Under the pieces are notes generated by a model, which saw only the letters and a list, made by a program, of their open reading frames with translations, was not told where the DNA came from and searched no databases. A stretch of 64,000 bases of DNA, taken from contig CASEWR010000131.1 in NCBI GenBank assembly GCA_949291675.1, positions 1-64,000 of the forward strand, in the 5' to 3' direction. Positions 52,826 through 62,021 of the stretch are shown here, piece by piece (position 1 is the first letter of the stretch; every line of letters starts with the position of its first letter). This DNA is from an uncultured Desulfovibrio sp. (lineage in GTDB: Bacteria > Desulfobacterota > Desulfovibrionia > Desulfovibrionales > Desulfovibrionaceae). The position numbers were made by a program, and so were the translations under genes.

Positions 52826-53560
52826 ATGGGCTTTCGCTGTCTGATTCTGGCCTTTCTTGCCGTTGTGCTCCTGGTGCAGCCCGGCTGCTCCACGCGCAGC
52901 GGCCCGAAGCCGGAAATTGTCCATCCAGCCATCCCGGACGATCTGGTGCTTATCCGCTCCAAGGATGCCAGAACAGCGCAAAGCGCCCATCTTGAGTCCG
53001 CAAGCATCAATATCAGTGATCCCAAGGGGCTTGCCGGCCAGTTCCTGGAACGCCTTGAACAGATGCTCGTGGAAAGGCAGTTCACGCTCACAGACCAGCC
53101 GAGCCTTGCCGAGCGCATCATCTCCTTAAAGATCCTCTTCAAGGGCAAGGCCGACCAGGCCAGCATGGAGCAGGCTGTGCGGGCAGGCTATGACACCCCC
53201 GTGCCTGCTCTCACCGGCACAGGCAGTGTCCTTGTGGCAGATCTGCTGTTAGTGCGCAGGCGCGTGCCCTCAAGGACGTTGAACACGATTTCCGCGCGCA
53301 ATGCCATCAGCAGCACCACCTTGCGCATAGGTCTTTATTCCGCACAGAAAAGGGCATTGCAGGACAGGTCCCTGGAAGAAGCCCTGGCCGGTGACATAGC
53401 TGCCCTGGCTGCATCTGATGAAGATGAGGAAATGCACAAGACAAGCTCTCTGACCCTGCAGAAGAAGAGCAAGGTCAGCAAGAAGAAGTCCTCTGCCAAA
53501 AAGCGCAAGGCAGCAAAAAAGACCTCAAAGAGATCTTCAAAGAAGACTTCCAGGAAGTAA
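52826..53560 (+). CDS. Lipoprotein, TraT-like N-terminal part with lysine-rich tail
   Basis: A protein of 244 residues. The lipoprotein signal (LAVVLLVQPGC, Cys near residue 21) is followed by NISDPKGLAGQFLERLEQML and AERIISLKILFKG, which align by eye with the early part of TraT. The glycine-zipper is not clear. The last 40 residues are almost only Lys, Ser, Ala, Thr and Arg (KKSKVSKKKSSAKKRKAAKK and on), like histone H1 tails. Such a tail on a surface or periplasmic lipoprotein could bind LPS, peptidoglycan or nucleic acid. AAGGAG precedes the ATG at 52826. Probably co-transcribed with the previous gene, 148 bp upstream. Confidence 0.55.
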   Translation: MGFRCLILAFLAVVLLVQPGCSTRSGPKPEIVHPAIPDDLVLIRSKDARTAQSAHLESASINISDPKGLAGQFLERLEQMLVERQFTLTDQPSLAERIISLKILFKGKADQASMEQAVRAGYDTPVPALTGTGSVLVADLLLVRRRVPSRTLNTISARNAISSTTLRIGLYSAQKRALQDRSLEEALAGDIAALAASDEDEEMHKTSSLTLQKKSKVSKKKSSAKKRKAAKKTSKRSSKKTSRK

Positions 53561-53593
53561 GCAGGGACGCACTGCGTGCGCCCGAAAGCCATG

Positions 53594-53623
53594 GGGCCCC
53601 GTTTTCAGAGACAAACGGGGCCC
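53594..53623. terminator. Hairpin between the lipoprotein gene and thiE
   Basis: GGGCCCCGTTT pairs with AAACGGGGCCC between convergent genes; no U-run follows on either strand. Confidence 0.6.
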
Positions 53624-53711
53624 TGGACTGCAGGCAGTGCTGTGCAGCATGTCATCACGCAGGGCATTGCGCAGGGTATCGCGCTGTACTGCTGCCAATG
53701 GGCGGGTACTC

Positions 53712-54356
53712 TCAGGCGTGCATGGCGGCTCTGGTTCTGGCCACAGCCTCGGCGATATCGTCAGCTGCCACAAATTCCGAGACCAGGGCACAGCAGCGTG
53801 CGCCGTGTGCAGCCACATCATGGATGTTGTGGGCCTTGATGCCGCCAATACAGACAAAGGGAATGGTGGTATTGGCGCAGATCCAGTCCAGGTATTCCAG
53901 CCCCACGGGTGCGCAGACATCTTCCTTGGTCTTTGTGGCATAGATGGGGCCAACCCCGATGTAGTCGGCACCACCGGCAATGGCTGCTCTGGCCTGCTCA
54001 GGTGCATGGGTGGAGACACCTATGCACATGCTGCTGCCGACCAGGGCGCGCACATCAGCCAGAGGAATGTCCTCCTGGCCCACGTGCACACCGTCTGCCC
54101 TGCTGAGCAGTGCCAGGTCCACATGATCGTCCACAATGAAACAGGCCCCGTATTCCTCGGTAATGCTGCGCAGAAGACGACACTGCTCAAGCATTTCGCC
54201 GTCCTTCTTCTTCTTTTCCCTGTACTGCAGAATGCGGATGCCTGCACCAAGCAGGGCGCGGGCCACTTCCTCAAGACTGCGGCCGCGACTTAAGCCTTCA
54301 TCAGTAAGTGCATAGAGATCGACGTCCCCGGTTTCACCTGGCAGGATAATGGGCAT
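53712..54356 (-). CDS. thiE: Thiamine phosphate synthase
   Basis: It joins the pyrimidine and thiazole halves of thiamine. The 214 residues form a TIM barrel with YALTDEGLSRGRS at the start, IRILQYREKKK (diphosphate-binding), CFIVDDHVDLALLSRADGVHVGQEDIP, then GADYIGVGPIYATKTK and the last phosphate loop FVCIGGIKAHNI. The start at 54356 has AGGAGG. No other thi gene is adjacent, and no TPP riboswitch signature is visible in the 280 bp upstream. Confidence 0.95.
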   Translation of the reverse strand: MPIILPGETGDVDLYALTDEGLSRGRSLEEVARALLGAGIRILQYREKKKKDGEMLEQCRLLRSITEEYGACFIVDDHVDLALLSRADGVHVGQEDIPLADVRALVGSSMCIGVSTHAPEQARAAIAGGADYIGVGPIYATKTKEDVCAPVGLEYLDWICANTTIPFVCIGGIKAHNIHDVAAHGARCCALVSEFVAADDIAEAVARTRAAMHA

Positions 54357-54483
54357 GATGCCTCCTTCTACTCATGAACAATGAACAATGTGCGTCACGA
54401 ATGTCTGCCTGCCGTTCCTGTTGGCAGGCATCTTAATACTTGCATGCAACTGGCAGCGCACAGCGTTGCAAAAGACACTGTCA

Positions 54484-54555
54484 ATGCAGTGACGATGCGG
54501 TGATGATGCCGTTGATTGCGGTGGCGATGCAGTGGGATGCGATGGGAATACGGTG
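54484..54555. repeat. Iterated GATGCGGTG-like tract
   Basis: GATG and CGGTG words recur roughly every 8-12 bp between thiE and the DUF362 gene. Confidence 0.6.
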
Positions 54556-54637
54556 AAGAAACAGTGGCACCTGCGCACAGACGCCTGCTGCGTCTGCCCC
54601 TGCAATGCCCGGCCAGGCCCCAAAAGCAAAACTCTGA

Positions 54638-55645
54638 TCAGGCAAAGTGCTCCAGCCACAGCCTGGTAAGGCAGCTTTTGCAAAGGCGCCAGGGGCGGAA
54701 TGAGGTGTGCAGCAGGTGCCCGGGGAGCAGGAAGCCCTCGGGCAGAAAGTCTTCCGGGGTTCGCATGGGATAGTGCACTGTACAGCCATTTGCCCTGCAG
54801 TCTGCATGTCCTGCCTGTGCAAAGGCCTCTGCCAGGGGACTGTCCGCACACTGCCTGCCCAGTGCTGCCAGCACAGCCTCATCCAGGGCCACAGGGCTCG
54901 GGGAGGCAGCCAGAAGGCCAAGGGCAAAGGGATCGCCTCCTGACGGTCCTGTCCTGTGCATGGCCACAACACCATCGAGCACGCCTGCCACAGGCGGCAG
55001 CACTTTGAGAATGTCCGTGAGCATGCGCAGGAAGTGCTCGGGCCTGTTGCCTTCCCTGGTGTGGTAGAGGGCCTTGCGCAGGCCAGGGACACAGCCATAG
55101 AGGTTCTTGCAGGACAGGGTGATGCGCACCTGGCTGTGCGCCTTGACCCTGGCGACAGAGACAATGTGGTCCGCTGCAAGCGCAGTGCGTGAGATCTGCA
55201 GCACAGAGCCGCAGGCAAGACGCACGCTCTCGCCCTTTGCCATGGCCTCGACGTTCAGCCCCAGGGGCTTGAGGGCAGTCTCCAGACCAATGGCAGCGGC
55301 AACGCTTTTTGCCGTGCCAAAGCCCGGACTGTCGGCAACCTGCACCCTGGCACCCTGGTCCAGAAGCCAGCTGCAGGTTGTGGCCACAACAGCAGGATGG
55401 GTGCAGGCCAGCGGGTTGTTGCGCAAAAGGTTGGGCTTGACAAGAACTGTCTTCCCGCACAGGGAGGGGCCGAGCCCGGTGCTGTCCAGCACATCGGGCA
55501 ACAGCAGCGGGACTGCCTGATAGGATGTGCATTGTTCAAGACAGACAACAGGACTGGCGGCCTGACCGGCGGCATGGTCAGCAGCCTGAGCACTGGCCTG
55601 AGCACTGACCTGACCAGTGGCATGGGGCCTGATTTCTTCCGGCAC
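54638..55645 (-). CDS. DUF362-family protein
   Basis: A protein of 335 residues of unknown function. The family segments seen: TVLVKPNLLRNNPLACTHP (near residue 75), VADSPGFGTAKSVAAAIGL, VSVARVKAHSQVRITLSCKNLYGCVPGLRKALYH and LDGVVAMHRTGPSGGDP, then LLAASPSPVALDEAVL. Members often carry a ferredoxin domain at the C-terminus; this one has only scattered cysteines there (CKSCLTRLW). The N-terminal 35 residues are Ala/Gln-rich and variable. The GTG start at 55645 follows AAGGAG by six bases. Longer frames upstream are not supported. Confidence 0.8.
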   Translation of the reverse strand: MPEEIRPHATGQVSAQASAQAADHAAGQAASPVVCLEQCTSYQAVPLLLPDVLDSTGLGPSLCGKTVLVKPNLLRNNPLACTHPAVVATTCSWLLDQGARVQVADSPGFGTAKSVAAAIGLETALKPLGLNVEAMAKGESVRLACGSVLQISRTALAADHIVSVARVKAHSQVRITLSCKNLYGCVPGLRKALYHTREGNRPEHFLRMLTDILKVLPPVAGVLDGVVAMHRTGPSGGDPFALGLLAASPSPVALDEAVLAALGRQCADSPLAEAFAQAGHADCRANGCTVHYPMRTPEDFLPEGFLLPGHLLHTSFRPWRLCKSCLTRLWLEHFA

Positions 55646-55945
55646 GTTTCTCTCCTTCAGCGCAGGACCTGGGGCCAGCCTTGCCGAAAGACTGGCAGCA
55701 CAGGCAGCAGGAGTTCTGCAGCATGTTTCTTCCCGGGAAAGCTGCCATGCGGGAACATCCCTCGCGCTTTCCAGGCTGAAGCATAGCCTGTCCGGCACAG
55801 AAAGGCGAGATCCGCAGCACAAGCCTTTCCGGCAGGGAAACGCGGGTGCGGCCGGCCAGGGCAGACACAGGTACGGGGACGTGAGCCTGTGCCGCAAAGG
55901 GGCATCAGGGCATGTCCTGCTGTCTGGCACAGTCTGGTGCCGGAG

Positions 55946-56029
55946 CCCTGTGTTGTTTTGCGCTGCCCTGTGCTGTTTCGCGTTGTGTTGTTTTGCGCTG
56001 TCTCGTGTTGTCTCATGTTGTCTCGATTC
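55946..56029. repeat. Iterated tract with 20- and 10-bp units
   Basis: Two 20-bp units (CCCTGTGTTGTTTTGCGCTG and a close copy) are followed by a 15-bp partial unit and three 10-mers (TCTCGTGTTG, TCTCATGTTG, TCTCGATTC). Confidence 0.75.
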
Positions 56030-56121
56030 TTTCCGCCAGAAGCGTGATGGATTTTTGCAGAACAAAGTGAGAAAGAAAAACTGTGCCAGGAAGAGGTGTT
56101 GTGCTGCAAGTATGCGGAATG

Positions 56122-56141
56122 CAATTGTTCCCAATTGTTCC
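56122..56141. repeat. Perfect tandem 10-mer CAATTGTTCC x2
   Basis: Two identical copies head to tail, about 200 bp upstream of fdhA; it could be a regulator site. Confidence 0.6.
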
Positions 56142-56341
56142 AGAGACGTACGGCAGGTTTCCCCTGCAAATGAGATGTGTGTGCACTGCTCCCTGCCATG
56201 TTGCAGACTTTTTTTCGTGCCCTCCTTGCCCTGTCACGAATTTTATCGTAAAAGGTGAAAAATTTTGTTTTACTGTTCATTTTTTCTCCCTGAAAAATGA
56301 CACAGTCGGCACTGTTCTATCCGTCAACATTGGAGGGCTCC

Positions 56342-59300
56342 ATGCAAGCTACAAGAAGGAGTTTTCTCAAAGGATTGAGCGCCGGAGCATTGACCCTTTC
56401 CGTTATGGGTTTCGATTTGAAGGCTGTGCAGGCGTATGCCACATCGCTGAAGATCGAAGGGGCCAAGGAAATCATCAGCGTCTGTCCTTTCTGTGCCGTG
56501 TGCTGCCAGATCATTGCCCATGTCAAAGATGGCAAACTGGTGTCCACGGAAGGTGATCCCGATTTCCCTGTCAACGAGGGCTCTCTCTGTGCCAAGGGTG
56601 CAGCGCTCTTTGGCATGTACACGCATACAGAAGGTCGTGTGCTCAAGCCCATGTACCGTGCTCCCTACAGTGATCACTGGGAAGAGAAGGACTGGGACTG
56701 GACCTTCAACCGTATCGCCAAGCTTGTGAAGGAGACCCGCGACAAGGATTTCAAGGAGACCAACGAAAAGGGAGAAGTGGTCAACCGTGTGGAATCCATG
56801 TTCTGGATGGGCACCTCCCACGCCTCCAACGAAGAATGCTGCGTTATCAATTCAGCCGTTAAAAGCCTGGGCATGGTCTGTATAGACCACCAGGCCCGTG
56901 TCTGACACAGCCCCACTGTACCGGCTCTGGCAGAGTCGTTCGGTCGTGGTGCTATGACAAACCACTGGATAGATATCAAGAATTCCAATTGCGTTCTCAT
57001 CATGGGCAGCAACTGTGCGGAGCACCATCCCGTGTCCTTCAAGTGGGTCATGGCCGCAAAGGACAATGGTGCGACAATCATTCATGTTGACCCGAAATTC
57101 TCCCGTACTTCCGCCCGCTGTGATTTCCATGTCCCCCTGCGTTCAGGCTCGGACGTGGCCTTCCTCGGCGGCATGATCAATTACATCATCACCAACAAGC
57201 TCTATCTTGAAGAGTATGTGCACGCCTATACCAACGCTGACTTCGTGGTGGGCAAGGACTACTACTTCAAGGACGGTGTCTTCTCGGGTCTTGATCCGGA
57301 AAAGCGCCGCTACGATCCCAGCTCCTGGACCTTTGAAAAGGACGCTAATGGCGCCATTGTCACGGATCCGGAGTGGAAGAACCCGCGCTGTGTCTTCAAT
57401 CTGCTGAAGGAACACTTCTCGCGCTACACCCTGGACAAGGTCTCTGCTGTGACCGGCGTGTCCGAGGAAAACATTCTGCGCGTGTACAAGGCCTTCACAG
57501 CCACAGGCAGGCCCGACAGAGCCGGCACCATCATGTACGCCCTCGGCTGGACACAGCATACCAACGGCGTGCAGATCATCCGTGCCTCCACCCTTGTGCA
57601 GCTGCTTCTCGGCAACATCGGTGTTGCCGGCGGCGGCATCAACGCCCTGCGCGGCGAACCCAATGTGCAGGGCTCCACTGACCAGGCACTGCTCTATGAC
57701 AGCCTCCCCGGCTACTTCGGCATGCCGAGGTCCAATCAGCAGACCCTTGATCAGTACCTCAAGGCTGCCACTCCCACCACCAGGTTCGAGAAGAGCATCA
57801 ACTGGAAGTCCAATACGCCCAAGTACATTGTCAGCCTGCTCAAGGCCTGGTTCGGTGATGCCGCAACCAGGGAAAATGACTTCGGCTACGCCTGGCTGCC
57901 CAAGCTCGAACCCCATGGTGACTATTCCTACTACACTGTGATCGACAATGCCCTGCACGACAAGATGCGCGGCGGTTTCGTCTTCGGCGTGAACCCCTGT
58001 CAGAGCTTTGCCGATTCCCATAAGACCCGTAACGCTGTGGACCATCTTGACTGGCTGGTCTGTGGCGAAATCCACAACTCCGAAACCTCGGACAACTGGC
58101 ACAGACCTGGTGTTGATCCGTCCAAGATCAAGACTGAAGTCTTCCTGCTGCCCTCTGCCCTGCGTATCGAGAAGGAAGGCACCATCGCCAACTCCGGCCG
58201 CTGGATTCAGTGGTTCGACAAGGGTGTGGAGCCTGCCGGCGAGGCACGCGACTTCGGCGACATCCTTGTGCCGCTCATGAACAAGGTTCGCGAGCTCTAC
58301 AAGGCCGAAGGCGGCGCCAACCCCGCACCTCTGCTCAATACCATCTGGCCCGAGACCTACAAGGCCGAGGAATGGACCAAGCGCCTCAACGGCTACTTCT
58401 GGGCTGACACAAAGATTGGCGACAAGCTCTACCGCAAGGGACAGCTCGTGCCGGCCTTTGCCAACCTGAAGGACGACGGGACCACCTCCTCCCTGAACTG
58501 GATCTACACAGCCAGCTGGACCGAAGAGGAAGGCAACAAGTCCAAGCGTCGCAGCACCAAACAGACCCCCATGCAGGCCCGCCTGGGTCTCTACCCGAAC
58601 TGGTCCTGGTGCTGGCCCATGAACCGGCGTATTCTCTACAACCGCGCCTCAGTGGATCCCCATGGCAAGCCGTGGAATCCGAGCCTGCCCGTTGTTGCCT
58701 GGGACGGCAAGGGCTGGGTCGGTGACATTCCGGACGGCGGCGGTGCTCCGCTCGCCGAGCCCAACGGCAAGCTGCCCTTCATCATGCATGCGGATGGCGT
58801 GGCCCAGCTCTTCGGCCCCGGCCGTGCCGACGGTCCCTTCCCCGAGCACTATGAGCCCGTGGAAAGCCCGCTCACAAGCCATCCCTTCTCCAAGCAGTTC
58901 TCCAGCCCGGTCTACAAGTTCTTCAAGGAAGACGTGGACAGAATGGCCAAGCCTGGCGATCCCAGGTTCCCCATTGTTCTGACCACCTACAGCATGACCG
59001 AGCACTGGTGTGGTGGCGGCGAAACCCGCAACACGCCCGCACTGCTTGAATGCGAGCCTCAGCTCTACATTGAAATGAGCCATGAGCTTGCAAAAGAAAA
59101 GGGCATCAAGAATGGTGACGGCGTCCTCATTGAGAGCGCCCGCGGCAAGGTTGAAGCCATTGCCATGGTCACAGTCCGCCTGCGTCCCTTCACCATCCAG
59201 GGCAAGACCGTCCACCTTGTGGGCATGCCCTTTGCCTATGGCTGGCTGACCCCCGAGTGCGGCGATGCCACCAACAGGCTCACTATCAGTGCCTTTGATC

Positions 59301-59377
59301 CTAATACCAGCATTCAGGAGTGCAAGGCCTGCCTCGTGAATGTGAGCAAGCTCGATAAACTGACTGAAATCGGCTAA
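56342..59377 (+). CDS. fdhA: Formate dehydrogenase alpha subunit, selenocysteine-containing, Tat-exported
   Basis: The catalytic subunit oxidises formate (or reduces CO2) at a molybdenum or tungsten bis-pterin centre in the periplasm. The 1011 residues are read through an in-frame TGA at 56903-56905, giving selenocysteine at residue 188 in HQARV-U-HSPTVPALAESFGRGAMTNHW. The conserved His follows at once. The Tat signal is RRSFLKG (residues 5-11). The iron-sulfur ligands are C48-x2-C51-x3-C55-x27-C83; Cys54 is extra. The start at 56342 has GGAGGG upstream. Automatic annotation would split it at the TGA into two genes. The beta subunit follows after a hairpin. Confidence 0.96.
56903..56937 (+). 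promoter_or_regulatory. Sec codon (TGA) and candidate bacterial SECIS hairpin
   Basis: TGA at 56903-56905 is followed after 17 nt by GGCTCT-GGC-AGAGTC (56923-56937), a 6-bp stem with a three-base loop (one G-U pair). The position fits a SelB-binding bacterial SECIS; the fold was drawn by hand. Confidence 0.7.
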
Positions 59378-59387
59378 TTCATGCAGA

Positions 59388-59422
59388 GTGTCCGGAGACG
59401 TCCTGCGGACGTTTCCGGGCAC
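59388..59422 (+). promoter_or_regulatory. Intercistronic hairpin between fdhA and fdhB
   Basis: GTGTCCGGAGACGTCC pairs with GGACGTTTCCGGGCAC over 16 positions with wobble pairs and a three-base loop. It has no U-run. It may protect the fdhA message or set the subunit ratio. Confidence 0.6.
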
Positions 59423-59442
59423 TCCCCGAACAAGGAGCAGTT

Positions 59443-60099
59443 ATGCCAAAGAGCATTCTTGTAGACACCACAAGGTGTACTGCATGTCGGGGATGTCAGG
59501 TTGCTTGCAAGGACTGGCACAATCTCCCGGCTATCAAGACAAAGCAGACCGGCACCCATCAGAATCCGCCGGACCTGAACCCCTGTAACCTCAAAGTTGT
59601 CCGCTTCCGCGAACATATTGATGACCAGGGCATTGTGCGCTGGAACTTCTTCCCGGATCAGTGCCGCCAATGCACCTACCCGCCCTGCAAGGACGTGGCT
59701 GACATGGTGCTGGAAGGCGCCATCATTCAGGACAAGAAGACTGGTGCCGTGCTGTTCACGGAAAAGACCGCACAGCTGAGCAAGGAAGATGCAGAGGCCG
59801 TCCGCGAGGTGTGCCCCTACAACATTCCCCGCCGCGACGAGAAGACCGGCCGCCTGACCAAGTGCGACTTCTGCATCGACAGGCTGCAGGCAGGCCTCAT
59901 TCCCATGTGCGTCAAGACCTGCCCCACAGGTGCCATGGTCTTCGGCGAACGCGAGGAAGTGCTTGCCATGGCCCGAAAGCGCCTGGCCATTGCCAGGAAG
60001 ACCTTCCCCAAGGCCTTCCTTGCTGATTACAAGGACGTCAACGTCATCTATCTGCTGGCTGAAGAAAAAGAGCATTACTACGAGTATGCCTGCTTCTAG
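59443..60099 (+). CDS. fdhB: Formate dehydrogenase beta subunit (four [4Fe-4S])
   Basis: The electron-transfer subunit. The 218 residues carry cysteine groups for four [4Fe-4S] clusters: CTACRGCQVAC (residues 11-21), CRQCTYPPC near 77, VCPY near 123, and CDFCIDR plus CVKTCPTG from about 143. There is no C-terminal membrane anchor, unlike FdnH of E. coli, so with fdhA it forms a soluble periplasmic dimer. It has no signal of its own and is presumably carried out with FdhA by Tat. Electrons would go to a periplasmic cytochrome c encoded elsewhere. AAGGAG precedes the ATG. Confidence 0.95.
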   Translation: MPKSILVDTTRCTACRGCQVACKDWHNLPAIKTKQTGTHQNPPDLNPCNLKVVRFREHIDDQGIVRWNFFPDQCRQCTYPPCKDVADMVLEGAIIQDKKTGAVLFTEKTAQLSKEDAEAVREVCPYNIPRRDEKTGRLTKCDFCIDRLQAGLIPMCVKTCPTGAMVFGEREEVLAMARKRLAIARKTFPKAFLADYKDVNVIYLLAEEKEHYYEYACF

Positions 60100-60135
60100 G
60101 CGGCCGGCCGCATTTGACTGACACTTTTGAAGAAC

Positions 60136-60170
60136 GGGGCCCGTTTTGCAAAAAAACGGGTCCCTTTTTT
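60136..60170 (+). terminator. Intrinsic terminator after fdhB
   Basis: GGGCCCGTTTT pairs with AAAACGGGTCCC, followed by six U. It separates fdhAB from fdhE. Confidence 0.9.
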
Positions 60171-60243
60171 CTTCTTGTGCGCTGTGATAGCCTTATTCTC
60201 TGTCCGGGGCTCTGCCCCGCTTCTCCTATTTTCGAGGTGCTCC

Positions 60244-61182
60244 ATGTCCGAAGCCCTGAAACGCCTGCAGCAGACGCTGCAAAAACAGCGTGAAGAAAAA
60301 CCTGTCCTCAAGGACCTGTTCGATACCTTTGAGCCGCTGTGGACTGCCAGAATACAAGAACAGCAGCGTCTGGAAGCGCTCTTTGCCGAACAGGGACTGA
60401 GCCTGCCCCCGCGTAATGAAAAACTGGCCTCTGACGGCGTAAGCCTGCTTGCCGTGACGGACCTTGCCTGGTTGTGGCCCCATGTCGCGGAATGCTGCAG
60501 GCACTTTCTGCCTGTCTTTGCCGCAAATCCCCGCCTTCTGCCCGGCCAGGAAGCCGTTGCAGCCTTCTTTGCCAGGGACTGGGATGCCTCCTTCCGGCAG
60601 GACTTTCTGCGTGCAGTCATTGATGCCGACACAGACGGCCTGGTGCGACTCTCCGGCCTTGAGGGCATGGATGCGGCAAGTCTTGCCCTGGCCGGCGAAT
60701 TCTCCCTGTCTGCCGTGCTGCGGGCCCTTACCGTGAACCTTGTCTCCACCGAGGATGAGGAGAAAAATCACTGGCCCCTGTGGTCCCAGGGCAACTGTCC
60801 TGTGTGCGGCAGGCTGCCTGTCATGGACTGGCTGGGCAAGGGCTATGAAGACAAGAACAATCCCTTCCTGGTCACAGGCGGCGGCAGGAAGTTCCTGCAC
60901 TGCGGCCTGTGCGGCGCTGACTGGCGTTTTCGGCGTGCCATCTGTCCTGCCTGCGGCGCAGACAAGAAGGGCTGCATGGAGACCTTCTACGCCAGCACCA
61001 ATCAGGCAGAGCACGTTTCCTGGTGCTCTGAGTGCAAAAAGTACTGTGTGGGCCTGAATCTGCGTGCCATTTCCCCTGTGCCGGACATGGATGTCATGGC
61101 CTTTGCCATGATGCCCCTGGACATGCTGGCAGCAGAACGGGAACTGACCCCCATGTGCAGCACACCCTGGAATCAGTTTTAA
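60244..61182 (+). CDS. fdhE: Formate dehydrogenase accessory protein FdhE
   Basis: A cytoplasmic maturation factor for Tat-exported formate dehydrogenase. The 312 residues have an N-terminal helical part. Rubredoxin-like cysteine pairs follow: CPVCGRLP (near residue 183), HCGLCGADW, CPACGADKKGC and CSECKKYC, which bind iron or zinc. In E. coli FdhE contacts the catalytic subunit before export. GAGGTG lies six bases before the ATG. It follows fdhAB but behind a strong terminator, so it needs its own promoter or read-through. Confidence 0.93.
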   Translation: MSEALKRLQQTLQKQREEKPVLKDLFDTFEPLWTARIQEQQRLEALFAEQGLSLPPRNEKLASDGVSLLAVTDLAWLWPHVAECCRHFLPVFAANPRLLPGQEAVAAFFARDWDASFRQDFLRAVIDADTDGLVRLSGLEGMDAASLALAGEFSLSAVLRALTVNLVSTEDEEKNHWPLWSQGNCPVCGRLPVMDWLGKGYEDKNNPFLVTGGGRKFLHCGLCGADWRFRRAICPACGADKKGCMETFYASTNQAEHVSWCSECKKYCVGLNLRAISPVPDMDVMAFAMMPLDMLAAERELTPMCSTPWNQF

Positions 61183-61298
61183 CGCATCCCCTGTTTCCGC
61201 TGCCCAAAGCGGCCGCGCAGGCCCTGGAAGACTGGTCAGGCTGACGGCCAGTCCAGGCGGACCCTGATGCTTCCGGGAAACAGGCACATGGAGCCGGT

Positions 61299-61922
61299 AT
61301 GGCACAGCCCCCAGAGACAATGAGTGCAGCAGCGCCCCCTCAGACAGGACACAGAGCTGCCGAGACCATGCAGCGCATCCTGGAGGCTGCCACAGAGCTC
61401 TTTTCCCAGCGCAATTACTCCAGCGTGCGTACCAGGGACATTGCCCGGGCAGCCGGTGTCAATATCGCCCTGCTGCACCGCTACTACGGCACCAAGAAAA
61501 ACCTCTTTGCCACTGTGCTGGCTTCCCTGGGAAACGAGGGCGACGAGCACTACGGACGCCCCGGGTCCCGGGAGCGCTCCCTGCACATAGTCAGGGACTA
61601 CCTGAGTGCCGATGCTGCAGACAGAGAGCGTGACTTGCGCCTGTTGCTGCGCTCTGCCATGGATGCAGAGGTCTCTGACATTGTGCGGGACTTCTACGCG
61701 GACAAATTCCACTCCCTGACTTCCAGCCTTGAGGGCGAGGACAGGGAAAGCAGGCTCTTTCTGCAGTTTGCCCTCATCAGCGGCATAGCCCTCACCTCCT
61801 TTCTGCTCAAGGATGCCGTCAGAGGCAGTCTTGATGTCGCAGACATCTGCCAGCGGGTGGAGAAGATGCTGCAGGAAATTCGCAACGAACAGGACGTTGA
61901 CAAAAAGAGCAGGGCAGACTGA
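61299..61922 (+). CDS. TetR/AcrR-family transcriptional regulator
   Basis: A protein of 207 residues. The N-terminal helix-turn-helix is clear: RILEAATELFSQRNYSSVRTRDIARAAGVNIALLHRYYGTKKNLF (residues about 26-70). The C-terminal ligand domain is variable. It is preceded by a 20-residue Pro/Ala-rich stretch; GGAG lies before the ATG. The neighbours are fdhE (117 bp upstream) and a convergent outer-membrane gene. It may control the RND operon at 43-49 kb, since TetR proteins often do, but nothing in the sequence ties them. Confidence 0.9.
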   Translation: MAQPPETMSAAAPPQTGHRAAETMQRILEAATELFSQRNYSSVRTRDIARAAGVNIALLHRYYGTKKNLFATVLASLGNEGDEHYGRPGSRERSLHIVRDYLSADAADRERDLRLLLRSAMDAEVSDIVRDFYADKFHSLTSSLEGEDRESRLFLQFALISGIALTSFLLKDAVRGSLDVADICQRVEKMLQEIRNEQDVDKKSRAD

Positions 61923-61980
61923 TCCACCCTGATGCAGCCTGCCCCGCTCTGCTCGATTCTGCTCTGCAGCAACATGTTCT

Positions 61981-62021
61981 GTCACGGGCTGGCCATCTCT
62001 GGCAGGCCCGTGACCTTTTTT
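61981..62021. terminator. Bidirectional terminator between the TetR and MipA-like genes
   Basis: GTCACGGGC-T-GGCC pairs with GGC-A-GGCCCGTGAC, followed by a run of T overlapping the MipA-like gene end. Confidence 0.8.

Larger units (their letters stand above)
55646..56341. other. 696-bp gene-free region upstream of fdhA
   Basis: It holds a CTGTGTTGTTTTGCG-rich iterated tract (55946-56029), a perfect 10-bp tandem repeat (56122-56141) and an AT-rich last 120 bp that should contain the fdhA promoter (including TTTTA-TCG-TAAAA at 56241-56253). No gene is seen. Confidence 0.6.

Noticed and set aside
54357..54640. TPP riboswitch upstream of thiE
   Set aside because: No CUGAGA or ACCUGAU-like core on the minus strand.
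56903..56953. Nonsense mutation or frameshift splitting fdhA
   Set aside because: The frame is unchanged across TGA, the flanking residues are the formate dehydrogenase active site and a SECIS-like hairpin follows, so selenocysteine fits better.
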